Of a stretch of 64,000 bases of DNA, positions 12,001 to 19,478 are shown in pieces. The stretch comes from Serratia marcescens subsp. marcescens ATCC 13880 (lineage in GTDB: Bacteria > Pseudomonadota > Gammaproteobacteria > Enterobacterales > Enterobacteriaceae). The notes beneath the pieces were generated by a model that did not search any database, was not told the DNA's origin, and saw only the letters and a list, made by a program, of their open reading frames with translations. The translations under genes and the position numbers were made by a program. Position 1 is the stretch's first letter, and each line of letters opens with the position of its first letter. The stretch is taken from NCBI RefSeq assembly GCF_017299535.1, contig NZ_CP071238.1, forward strand, positions 310,001 to 374,000, written 5' to 3'.

Positions 12001-12140
12001 AGGCGCGCTTCAAGGCGCGGTACATCCCGCTGCCGGGTGCGGTATTCGCGAAAGTCGTGCATCGCCACGCCGCCGAGCGGCCATCGATCGCTGCGGCCCA
12101 GAAGGTAGGCCTGCTGCAGTGCGGTTAATGGTGTCTCCAT
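9045..12140 (-). CDS. VibF-like NRPS piece: heterocyclization-adenylation with degenerate carrier
   Basis: A 1031-residue synthetase. Residues ~1-430 form a condensation-type domain with the heterocyclization signature DALILD at 141-146 in place of HHxxxDG, and the Cy opening LTALQQAYLLGR. Residues ~440-950 form an adenylation domain with core A3 YTSGTTGKPK, A5 GGPTETT, A7 FRTGDQGYYR and the lysine motif LSANGKTD. The order Cy-A matches the second Cy and the A domain of vibriobactin synthetase VibF, which activates threonine; threonine here is inferred from that. The last ~75 residues look like a carrier domain, but the serine motif is replaced by AMGLKLPH, so it cannot carry phosphopantetheine. 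GGGAAG ribosome site before the ATG. Second gene of a two-gene operon. Confidence 0.85.
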   Translation of the reverse strand: METPLTALQQAYLLGRSDRWPLGGVAMHDFREYRTRQRDVPRLEARLAELVQHYPALRTCIDVQRATQHVRPEVTLHLDRHDLRSLDGEAAQRQTEQLRDRYSHQRHDPSQPLWRIAVIQLAEQQDPTGSPYDTLIFTSFDALILDGQGISTVIARLFDDRPLAPTAAALPPPAASAAQRQADAAYWREKLQDVTTPSALPWRAPLANLTSSRYRRATLTLPRDTVKQLGRLGSPHALLRNSLLSALILDTLAHWTTDGELCVGVPVAFPAADGALGNASSFVAVRYSRHGEDFIQRAQALQDDVLGALDHLAFSGVDLARQLLGQSQGGPALPVILTNCLGWETLPAEAPVRFHDGLTQTPQVAIDIRLTLDSEKNLQLCVDYAEQALHGEQVEAMLAALQRRILHSCQRADLAIAPRDFIDLAHYRHNDSEANYAPYPYLAQLAERLFGAQNGGNALICGEQTLTYRELGQRIATAIANLQSRGVQPGNVVALYLPRSPELVIFSLACALQGVIWVPVDINSPPERTAYLLENCRPTLVVHGGDLETPIGVTPAPLLTPTDRTPALPDEQTLVERSASLAASYYLYTSGTTGKPKCVVLNNRATANVIHQTQVRWAVTADDVFISVTPPHHDMSMFDLFGSLCAGATLVLPASHQEKDAISWNQLVEKHRVSLWCSVPAILEMLLTCKTADSLRSLRLVAQGGDYIKPATVQTLRTLRPDLALFSLGGPTETTIWSIWHPIAPQESGTVPYGRPLPANRYFICHDDGSHCPAGVVGRIHTAGVNLALGYLEQGELKQHDFVTLEGPDGQSLRAFRTGDQGYYRADGNIMFATRVNGYVKIRGVRVSLPEIEDVLRRHPAILDMVVVDYPSGENNEAALGALYLTRDGKPLPLSEIRAFATGYLPCTHIPTRFIHAEALPLSANGKTDRHRIRADLSHQQTAPALNACAAPPPNAPLARSAEILAIYWQEIGVTPRPEWGEETAFIAMGLKLPHIKQVAARLNDAFGTRLVSSSLLPCKNAREVAALLAS

Positions 12141-12204
12141 GGTACTTCCCTATAGTCGCTAACCGATTAAAACGAGCCGGGCGCCGTGCGCCCGGAAACC
12201 GATC

Positions 12205-13815
12205 TCAGTGCTGCGGCGCCAGCGCGGCGAGCAGCGTTTTCGCATGCTTTCCTGCCTCGGGCGACCGTTGGCAGATCAACGCCGCCAGCGCAGCCGGGGA
12301 GGGATGCGCCGTCAGATCCTGCGCCGTCAGCGCCGCCGCCAGATACTTGTTGAGCACTGTCAGCAGCGCGTTCACCCCGGCATCCGGCAAGGCCAACCGG
12401 CGGATATCGTCGTGGTCGCGCAAGTCGGCCTCGGGAGCCACCCGCGCCAGCAGCCGGTGCAGCACCTGGCGCACCGGCGCCTGCTGCGCCAGCGCGTCGG
12501 GCGTGCATTGCGCCAGCAGCTGCGACAGCGGGCGATCGAACGCCCCCGCTTGCCGCGCGGCCAGGTGCAGCAGCGCCCGGTAACAGGCCAGCAGGCGCGG
12601 CAGCACCTGCTCGGGGAACGCGTCCAGCCGCACGTCCCAGTTGATCAGAATACCGTCGTCGACATGGGCGACCTGCGCATCCAGCGCCACCTGCGGCCCC
12701 TGAGAGATCACCCAGCCGAGACGGCCGAAGGTGTCGGTGACCCGTTCGGAAAACAGCGTTTTGCCGCGGATGCCGAAACCGGCGGTAAACACCACCGGCG
12801 AAGGTTGCAGGCTGCCGTGCAGGCGCGACAGATCGCGCATCACGCTGACGCCGGGGTAATCCGCATGCTCGATCAGCTCCCCCAGCTGCGTCATCAGGCG
12901 CCGGCAGAAGGCGTTCAGGTTTTCCGTCGGGTTCAGTTCCACGCCGAGCAGCACCAGGTTAGAGAAATCGCCGATGAGGCGATGTGCGTCTTCCCGTTCG
13001 CTCTCGCGGTGGAACAGCGGCACGTTGAGCCGGAAGCGTGTCATGTTCCAACCCTGGCCGACGGCCAGCGCGAACAGCGCCAGAAACAGCGTCGAGAGGG
13101 AGGTGTGATGCCGTTTCGCGACGTTTTCCAGCGCGCGGCTTTCTTCTGCATTCAACTGTATGGCCAAACGATCGCTGCGGCAGCGGTCCGGCGTGCGCAG
13201 CAGGCGCGGCGCCGGCGGCATCTGCGCCAGGCGTTCACGCCACCAACGCTGGCCGCGTTCGCGCCGTTGGCGCAGCGCCGCGTCGGCGTCGCGTCGTTCG
13301 AGGTGGTCGAAGTAGGCCGGCGGCGCGTCATGGGCTGGGGCCGGCGGGCACTGGTGATAAAACGCCGTCAGATCTTCCATCAACAGGCGAAAGCTCATGG
13401 CATCGCCGGCGATCATGTCGAGATCGACATGCAGGCGGCTGCGTCCCGCCGGCAACAGGCTCAGGCTGATATCGCAGGGAACGCCCTGTTCCAGCGGCAG
13501 CAACTGGGTGCTTTTCGCCTGGCGCTTGGCGGCGAGCGCGGCCGCCAGCGTCGCTTCATCGGCATGTCGCCAGTCGTCGAGATGCAAAGTATGCCGGGGG
13601 CCGGGAGGTGCGATCGTCTGCCTGCCATCGTCGGTAATGCGCAGGCGTAACAGCGGATGGCGCAGATACAGCGCCTCGACGGCCTGGCGCAGCCGAGCGA
13701 TGTTCAGCTCGCCGCTGTCGAATTCCGCATACAGGTGGGCGGCCATGCCGCCGAGAGGAGGAGCGGACTGTCGGCCTACCCAATAGGCGGCCTGCATCGT
13801 GGTCAAAGCTTTCAT
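12205..13815 (-). CDS. VibF-like NRPS piece: stand-alone heterocyclization domain
   Basis: A 536-residue protein with one heterocyclization (Cy) domain. It opens with LTTMQAAYWVGR and carries the full Cy motif DMIAGDAMS (D133, D138, S141). This corresponds to the first Cy domain of VibF, here a separate polypeptide. In VibF the tandem Cy domains split the condensation and ring-closure steps that make the methyl-oxazoline from threonine. Residues ~435-536 resemble a carrier protein (final helix pattern DLTAHPSPAALAALI) but the serine position region reads LALPDAGV with no serine. The ATG at 13815 follows GGA; a TTG-started frame adds 16 residues without a ribosome site. A Fur-like site lies just upstream; the gap to the Cy-A gene is 64 nt. 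Confidence 0.83.
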   Translation of the reverse strand: MKALTTMQAAYWVGRQSAPPLGGMAAHLYAEFDSGELNIARLRQAVEALYLRHPLLRLRITDDGRQTIAPPGPRHTLHLDDWRHADEATLAAALAAKRQAKSTQLLPLEQGVPCDISLSLLPAGRSRLHVDLDMIAGDAMSFRLLMEDLTAFYHQCPPAPAHDAPPAYFDHLERRDADAALRQRRERGQRWWRERLAQMPPAPRLLRTPDRCRSDRLAIQLNAEESRALENVAKRHHTSLSTLFLALFALAVGQGWNMTRFRLNVPLFHRESEREDAHRLIGDFSNLVLLGVELNPTENLNAFCRRLMTQLGELIEHADYPGVSVMRDLSRLHGSLQPSPVVFTAGFGIRGKTLFSERVTDTFGRLGWVISQGPQVALDAQVAHVDDGILINWDVRLDAFPEQVLPRLLACYRALLHLAARQAGAFDRPLSQLLAQCTPDALAQQAPVRQVLHRLLARVAPEADLRDHDDIRRLALPDAGVNALLTVLNKYLAAALTAQDLTAHPSPAALAALICQRSPEAGKHAKTLLAALAPQH

Positions 13816-13866
13816 CGGGTATCCATTTTGATTCAGCCAACGAGACTGCAAGAATATATCCAAATG

Positions 13867-13897
13867 TTAATAGGAATGAAAATTATTATTATTTGAT
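13867..13897 (-). promoter_or_regulatory. Fur box of the Cy / Cy-A operon
   Basis: AT-rich hexamer repeats AATGAAAATTATTATTATTT fit the Fur box pattern. The site starts about 50 nt before the ATG at 13815 on the minus strand, where a promoter would be. Confidence 0.6.
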
Positions 13898-14082
13898 TAA
13901 TTTGGCGCAGAGGTGCTATCTATAAGGGGTTTTAGCGATGCCGGGCAGGCAGGGCGTTGGGTGTGAATAATTTATCTATATTATTCTTAGCATTGAAATG
14001 ATTGCTTGTTATTGCAGCGCTTGTTTTTCCTGCAAAAATATAAGGGTTTCTGGCGGTGAACACGCCCGGCCTCACACCTTTA

Positions 14083-14130
14083 TTGATAATGATTTGCATT
14101 AAAAAATGCAAAATATTATCATTATTAACA
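14083..14130 (+). promoter_or_regulatory. Double Fur box, long inverted repeat, before the receptor gene
   Basis: Two Fur-like half regions, TTGATAATGATTTGCATT at 14083-14100 and AATATTATCATTATTAAC at 14112-14129, form an extended inverted repeat: TGATAAT..TTTGCAT pairs with ATGCAAA..ATTATCA. Such symmetry suggests more than one Fur dimer. It lies about 220 nt before the receptor ATG, implying a long leader. Confidence 0.7.
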
Positions 14131-14348
14131 CTATTTTACGTTTTTATACAAGCTGCCGGCCGCTTCGCCGGCGGCTTGGCTGTGGACGGGGCCGCGCCCG
14201 TTCGGCCGCAAAAGACATGGGTTCGCCGCAGGGATAAGCAACAGCAAGGCCGGGAAGGCCGCAGCGTCATGGTCTGTGTGAGTGTCGATGTAGGTTGTGT
14301 AAAAAAATCAAATTTTGTGCACCTCTGGGATGAAAGGAGAAGACATCT

Positions 14349-16442
14349 ATGGGCAAGCATTTTGCGGCTCAACGGCATGAAAGCGTAGGAAACGGGGAAA
14401 AAGCGGGGTTGAAAGCCATTGGGGCGTTTTCCTCCGTATTTTTAGGGGTTTGTTCACTGGCGATCGGTAACGTCAACGCGGCGGAAACCAAGAGCAACGA
14501 AACCTACCAGGACGCGGAAACGCTGCTGGTTACCGGTGAGAAGGTCAAACGTTCCATTTTCGACACCGGCTCCAGCGTCGAAGTGTTCGACAGCAACCGC
14601 ATCTCCTCTATGCCTAATGCGACACAGGTTCCCGATTTGCTGCGCATGACCCCCAACGTGGTGGATGTCGGCATCGGCAACGATCTGCCAACCGTGCGTG
14701 GCGTTGACGGCTCCGGCCCGACCACCGGTGCCGGCGCTTTCCTCAGCGGCACCAGGCCGCGCCTCAATCTGTCGTTGGACGGCCGTTCGCTGACCTATAA
14801 CGAACAAGCCTACGGACCGCAATCGTTGTGGGATCTGGATCGCGTTGAAGTGTTCCGCGGCCCGCAAAGTTACATTCAGGGGCGCAACGCCATCGCCGGC
14901 GCCATCGTCATGGCCAGTAAAGACCCGACCTTCGAATGGGAAAGCGCCTTCAAGGGCGGGGCCGGCAATCAGCACTCCTCTCAACTAGCCGCCATGGCGT
15001 CCGGCCCGCTGGTGGAAGACCAGTTGGCGTTCCGTGTCAGCGTCGATCGCCAGCGTCGCCGCAGCGATGCTGACCTGCCGGCCTATGAACCGGTGGGCGA
15101 TCCGCGTGAAGTGGAGGCCACCACCGCCCGCGCCAAGCTGCTGTTCAACCCGGCCGGTTTGCGCGATCTGACCACCAAGCTGACCTTTAACCACTTTGGC
15201 AGCACCGCACCGCAGAACGAAAGCCTCAACCCGCAGCCGCATCCTGCGAGTGCGCGTCACGACATCCGTCGGCCGGTGTTCAAAAGCAATGTGAACAGCG
15301 GGATCTGGGATCTGGCCTGGGAGGCCTCCGATGGCCTGGCGTTGGAAAACCGCGTTATCTATACCGATTTCAACATTAACCGCGCCACGGCTTATCAGCT
15401 GCCGTACGCCGACATCGGCGGTAAAGAGGTGCACGTAGAACCGGTGGTACGTTTCGGCGGCGCGGACAGCCGCCTGCACGGGCTGGCGGGGCTGCGTTAT
15501 TTCCACGCCAAGCAGGATGAGTTCGTCAATATCTTCGGCGGCGCGACTTTTAAAGATAAAACCGACACTAACTCGGCCTTCGCTGAGCTGACCTATGCGC
15601 TGACGCCGCAGGTGGACGTGACTGCCGCCAGCCGTTTGGAACGCGAACATCGCCAACGCAATGGCGGCAGCAAGGCGGTGCGCATCGACTTCGACGAAAC
15701 CTACACGGTGTTCCTGCCGAAACTGGACGTGGCCTGGAAACCGACGGACACCCAAACCTACGGTGCCAAGATCGCCCGCGGTTATAACGCTGGCGGTGCA
15801 GGCATTACTCTCAGCAGCCCGATCGTCAGTTACACCTACGGTTCCGAGTATGTCTGGAACTATGAGTTGTACACCCGCCATCACCTGAAAGACGCCAACG
15901 TGGTGCTGACCAGCAACGTGTTCTACAACGATTACAAAGACATGCAGCTGCCTTATTACCTGGGTGAAAATTCCAGCGTGATCCGCAACGCCGACAAGGT
16001 GGAAACCTACGGCGCGGAAATCGGCGCCACCTGGCAGCCGCGTTGGGACTTCGAGCTGTTCGGTAACGTTGGCCTGCTGAAAACCAAGATCAAAAAGTTC
16101 TCGGGCAGCGGCGTGGAAGGGCATGAATTGGGACGCGCGCCGGCTTACACCGCCAACATGGGCGCCAAATATCAGTTCCTGAAAGGGTGGGAAGTGAGCA
16201 CTAACGTGGCGTTCTCGGACTCCTATTACTCGGCGTATGACAACGATTCGCGCGGGCGTATAGGTTCTTACTGGTCGGCTAACGCCCAGCTGGCCTACAC
16301 CTTCGCCTATGGGCGCGCCACGCTGTTTGCGCAAAACCTGTTCGACTCCGAGCGTCGCATCATGGTTGGCGGCAACGATATCTACACCGCGACGCAGCAG
16401 CGCCCGCGCATGGTCGGCGCGGCGGTTGAGCTGAATTTCTAA
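14349..16442 (+). CDS. TonB-dependent catechol siderophore receptor
   Basis: An outer-membrane receptor of 697 residues. It has a signal peptide with an extended N-region (hydrophobic part ~23-41, likely cleaved after NVNA) and a likely TonB box ETLLVTG. A plug domain follows with DLLRMTPNV, VRGVDG and RVEVFRGPQS, then a beta-barrel ending in the terminal aromatic pattern AAVELNF. Such receptors take ferric siderophores into the periplasm using TonB-ExbB-ExbD energy. Its place among VibF-like genes, with an upstream double Fur box, suggests it imports the product of that pathway, as ViuA does for vibriobactin; the substrate is inferred. Strong ribosome site AAAGGAGA. Only 79 nt separate it from the next NRPS gene, so one transcript is likely. 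Confidence 0.88.
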   Translation: MGKHFAAQRHESVGNGEKAGLKAIGAFSSVFLGVCSLAIGNVNAAETKSNETYQDAETLLVTGEKVKRSIFDTGSSVEVFDSNRISSMPNATQVPDLLRMTPNVVDVGIGNDLPTVRGVDGSGPTTGAGAFLSGTRPRLNLSLDGRSLTYNEQAYGPQSLWDLDRVEVFRGPQSYIQGRNAIAGAIVMASKDPTFEWESAFKGGAGNQHSSQLAAMASGPLVEDQLAFRVSVDRQRRRSDADLPAYEPVGDPREVEATTARAKLLFNPAGLRDLTTKLTFNHFGSTAPQNESLNPQPHPASARHDIRRPVFKSNVNSGIWDLAWEASDGLALENRVIYTDFNINRATAYQLPYADIGGKEVHVEPVVRFGGADSRLHGLAGLRYFHAKQDEFVNIFGGATFKDKTDTNSAFAELTYALTPQVDVTAASRLEREHRQRNGGSKAVRIDFDETYTVFLPKLDVAWKPTDTQTYGAKIARGYNAGGAGITLSSPIVSYTYGSEYVWNYELYTRHHLKDANVVLTSNVFYNDYKDMQLPYYLGENSSVIRNADKVETYGAEIGATWQPRWDFELFGNVGLLKTKIKKFSGSGVEGHELGRAPAYTANMGAKYQFLKGWEVSTNVAFSDSYYSAYDNDSRGRIGSYWSANAQLAYTFAYGRATLFAQNLFDSERRIMVGGNDIYTATQQRPRMVGAAVELNF

Positions 16443-16521
16443 CGCTATCGCGATGATGGGGGGACGAATGTCCCCCGTTTTATGCGCTATCCCGGCACGG
16501 CCGGGCAGAGGAGATAACGCA

Positions 16522-18603
16522 GTGATCGGTGATTTTGACAGCATTCTGAGCGATGAAGAGGCCCAGCGGCTGGAGAGCGCGTTTCAGGCGCTGGGCGCGC
16601 CGTCGGCGAACGGCGAGCGGCCGGTAAGCGAAGCCGAAGAACGGGCATGGTTTGCCCATCTGCAGCAGGGTGACGCACGCGGGCAGCGGGCGATGGCCTG
16701 GCGCCTGACGGGAGAGGTGGATATCGCCCAACTGACGGCGGCGCTGCAAGCGCTGGTGCGGGAAACGCCGGGCGTGAACGTGCGTTACGTTTTTGATGAC
16801 GAAAACGGTCTGGTTAAACGCGCCGCCGATTCGGCGCCGTTGCCGGTGAGCCTGCGTCAGGTGGCGGATGAACAACACGCCATGGGTTGCCTGCTGCAAG
16901 CGCAGGCGGCGCCATTTGAACTGGAAAGCGAAGCGCCGCTGCGCTGCCTGCTGTTGCTCACGCCTGCCGATGACGTGATTTTGGGCGTGGTATTGCATGA
17001 CATCCTGGCGGAAGCGCTGCCGTGGCGCCATCTGCCGACGATGCTGTCCGCCCGTTATAACGGGGGTGCGATGCCCCTGTCTTTCGCGGCGGCGCCGGTC
17101 GAGCTGCCGGAAATCCCGGCGCCACAGCTGCCCTGGGCGCGCCAGGCGGTCTCGCTGCAGGATTACCGCAGCCCGGCGCAGCGTGCTGAAGCCTTGCCGC
17201 CGGTGGGCGCGCGCGTGGTCACACGCATTGATCGCTCGCTGTTGCCCGCCAACGACACACCGCGGGCCTTGCTGGCGGCGGTGGCGGCGCGGTTTGCCGA
17301 GTTCGTCGCCGCGCAGGCCGGTGGCCAAGCGGTGCAGCTGTGCGTGCCGGCCGCAGAAACGGCGGAGTGCGTCGGTCTGGAGCTGGGCCTGACGGCGGCG
17401 CCGCTGATGCGCCTGACCGTGCAGCATGGCGAGGGCGACATCGGGCAGCGGCTGCTGGCGCAGGCCGTGGCTGAACAGCCGGATCCGCAGCGGGCGCAGC
17501 TGCTGGTGGCCTGGCGTGACGATCTGGCTGCGGACTGGCGCATGGAAGGCGTTCACGCCGAACGCCTGTTGCTGCCGCCGCTGCATACGCCGTTTGAACT
17601 GGCGCTGCTGTTGGGCTTGCCGGAGGCAGAAACGCTGACGCTGGAGCTGGTCACCGACCCGCGCCTGTCTCCGCACGCGGCGCCTTTCCTGCTGGAGCAG
17701 TTCAGCGCGTTCCTGGCCGGGCAGCGAATTACCGTCGCATTGCCGGCGGCTGAATCCGCTTCCCCGGCGATGGCCGCGCCGGCGGCGAACAGCGACGTGG
17801 ATGAAAGCGTTGCGCCGCTGATATTGCAGGAGTTCCGTGAGGCGCTGGTGGCACCGGAAATGACCCTGGATGAAGACTTCTTCGATCGCGGCGGCCATTC
17901 GCTGGTCGCTACCCGGGTGATTGGCCGCTTGCTGAGCCTGCATCAGATCGAAATCAACATTAACGATTTGTTCAGCCATCCGACGGCGCGCGGGCTGGCG
18001 GGCTACGCCAAACGCCTGAACGTCGCGCAGCCGAATGCCGCGCTAGCCACCGCCGACGATCATGAGGGGGCGCAGGCGCCGCTGTCGCTGGCGCAGGAAT
18101 CGCTGTGGAAGGTGTATGAAGCCTTCGGCCATGACGAGATTTTCAACCTGCCGTTCTCTCTGCGCTTCTTCGATGCGGTGGACGAAACGGCGCTGCACCA
18201 GGCGTTTATCGACGTCATGACTCGCCATACCGTGCTGCGTTCACGCTTCGTCGAGCAGCAGGGGGAGGTGGTGCAGGTGGTGGTGCCGGCCGCAGAACTG
18301 CCGGATTATCAGTGGTTCCGCTTCTCTCACGAGACGCCGGCGGGTAATGCCGCCGCCCTGTTGGCCGACGCCGGCCAGCACCGGTTCGATCTGGCCGCCG
18401 AGCTGCCGCTGCGCGCCACGCTACTGCGAGATGCGGACAACGGCCAACAGCTGCTGTCGTTGCTGTTCCACCATGTGGTGCTGGATGAATGGTCGCTCAA
18501 TCTGATGATGGATGAGCTGGGCGTCGCCTATCGCCATCGCGTCGTCGGCCAGGCGCCGCAGTGGAGCGGGCAGCCGCCGCAGTTCCATACCTTCGCCCGG
18601 TAA
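16522..18603 (+). CDS. VibF-like NRPS piece: C(degenerate)-PCP-C, cut short by in-frame TAA
   Basis: A 693-residue protein starting at a GTG behind the ribosome site AGAGGAG; an upstream ATG at 16453 lacks one. Residues ~25-430 form a condensation domain whose motif HHxxxDG is degraded to HDILAEA (159-165), matching the vestigial first C domain reported for VibF. Residues ~435-495 form a carrier domain with an intact GGHSL, serine 460, the only functional carrier among the three VibF-like pieces. Residues ~510-693 start a second condensation domain with HHVVLDE at 650-656. The frame then stops at TAA 18601-18603, although coding continues in the same frame to 19431. This last domain would transfer the oxazoline acyl group to the amine, so loss should block or cripple the final step. 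Confidence 0.82.
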   Translation: MIGDFDSILSDEEAQRLESAFQALGAPSANGERPVSEAEERAWFAHLQQGDARGQRAMAWRLTGEVDIAQLTAALQALVRETPGVNVRYVFDDENGLVKRAADSAPLPVSLRQVADEQHAMGCLLQAQAAPFELESEAPLRCLLLLTPADDVILGVVLHDILAEALPWRHLPTMLSARYNGGAMPLSFAAAPVELPEIPAPQLPWARQAVSLQDYRSPAQRAEALPPVGARVVTRIDRSLLPANDTPRALLAAVAARFAEFVAAQAGGQAVQLCVPAAETAECVGLELGLTAAPLMRLTVQHGEGDIGQRLLAQAVAEQPDPQRAQLLVAWRDDLAADWRMEGVHAERLLLPPLHTPFELALLLGLPEAETLTLELVTDPRLSPHAAPFLLEQFSAFLAGQRITVALPAAESASPAMAAPAANSDVDESVAPLILQEFREALVAPEMTLDEDFFDRGGHSLVATRVIGRLLSLHQIEININDLFSHPTARGLAGYAKRLNVAQPNAALATADDHEGAQAPLSLAQESLWKVYEAFGHDEIFNLPFSLRFFDAVDETALHQAFIDVMTRHTVLRSRFVEQQGEVVQVVVPAAELPDYQWFRFSHETPAGNAAALLADAGQHRFDLAAELPLRATLLRDADNGQQLLSLLFHHVVLDEWSLNLMMDELGVAYRHRVVGQAPQWSGQPPQFHTFAR

Positions 18604-18618
18604 CAGCGGGCCTCGGGA

Positions 18619-19431
18619 GTGCAGCAGCAACATCTGGACTACTGGCTCGATGCGCTGCGCGGCGCGCCGGTCGGCCAGCCGATCTTCCGGCAAGAAGCGT
18701 CCACCCACCCGGCGGTGCCGGCGCCGGCGGACGTCAACGGCGGCTGGCTTGAGTTCGAGGTCGATCCTGCCGTGGCGGAAGGCTTGTATCAGCTTGCCCG
18801 CCGCAACAACGCGTCGCTGTTCAACGTGGTGTATGCCGGGATTACCTCGGCGCTGCGCCTGCTGGGCGGCCCGGCGGATCTGCTGGTGGGCACCTCGACT
18901 TCCGGCCGTAACGACGCCGAGTTCTTCGATACCGTCGGCTATTTCACCACCGTGGTGGTGCACCGCGTGCGCTTTGACGAGGGGCTGACGGTGGCCGGAT
19001 TGGTCAGCCAGGTGAAAAACACCATCAATGGCTCGCTGCCGTACACTGACATTCCGATCGATCTGGTGGAGGAAGGGCTGTTCGGCGTGGACGCCGACCG
19101 CAAGAACCACATGTTCGAAGTGTTTATCCAGATCCACAGCCGCATCAAGCTGAACGGCGAGTTCCGGCTGCAGGACGGCAGCGCGATCGCCTACCGTCAG
19201 GTGGAGCCGGAGAAAGCCGAATCGTTGCTCGGCCTGCAGTTTGAGGTGATGGAAGACGATCTGGCGGGGGCGAAATCCCTGCGGGTGATGATGACCTACC
19301 GCCAGGATCACTACAGCCGGGAGCAGGCCAATCTGATCGCCGACGGCGTTCAGCACGTCTTTACCCAGTTTGCGCAGCACATCGCTGGCGATATCGCTCT
19401 GGCGGCGCTGCCGCCCGGGCCGCAGGCATGA
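18619..19431 (+). CDS. C-terminal half of the interrupted VibF-like condensation domain
   Basis: 270 residues in exactly the same frame as the gene before it, starting at the first possible start (GTG) 15 nt after the TAA. It begins with QQQHLDYWLDAL, the region that follows the ...FARWQR... stretch in intact condensation domains, and goes on with VGTSTSGRND, VGYFTTVV and HMFEVFIQIH, typical of the C-terminal half. It has no active HHxxxDG of its own. The frame is clean to its natural end, so either the break is recent or the two halves are made separately and assemble. A weak GCGGG about 8 nt before the GTG is the only possible ribosome site. It could equally be called the 3' part of a pseudogene. 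Confidence 0.7.
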   Translation: MQQQHLDYWLDALRGAPVGQPIFRQEASTHPAVPAPADVNGGWLEFEVDPAVAEGLYQLARRNNASLFNVVYAGITSALRLLGGPADLLVGTSTSGRNDAEFFDTVGYFTTVVVHRVRFDEGLTVAGLVSQVKNTINGSLPYTDIPIDLVEEGLFGVDADRKNHMFEVFIQIHSRIKLNGEFRLQDGSAIAYRQVEPEKAESLLGLQFEVMEDDLAGAKSLRVMMTYRQDHYSREQANLIADGVQHVFTQFAQHIAGDIALAALPPGPQA

Positions 19432-19478
19432 CGTTGTTTCACTCTAACCGAAAGCATGATTTTCAAGGAGATAAAAGG

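Larger units (their letters stand above)
13816..14348. promoter_or_regulatory. Divergent promoter region with three Fur-like sites
   Basis: A 533-bp gap between the stand-alone Cy gene (leftward) and the receptor gene (rightward). Apart from the Fur-like sites listed separately it is AT-rich at 13860-14150 and then GC-rich with no gene I can support. A GC-rich hairpin-like stretch (GCCGGCCGCTTCGCCGGCGGC, near 14155-14175) lies in the presumed receptor leader. Confidence 0.6.

Noticed and set aside
13815..13863. TTG start adding 16 residues to the stand-alone Cy protein
   Set aside because: No ribosome site and the family core starts right after the ATG at 13815.
18601..18603. Stop codon recoding (selenocysteine or pyrrolysine)
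   Set aside because: The codon is TAA, which neither system uses.
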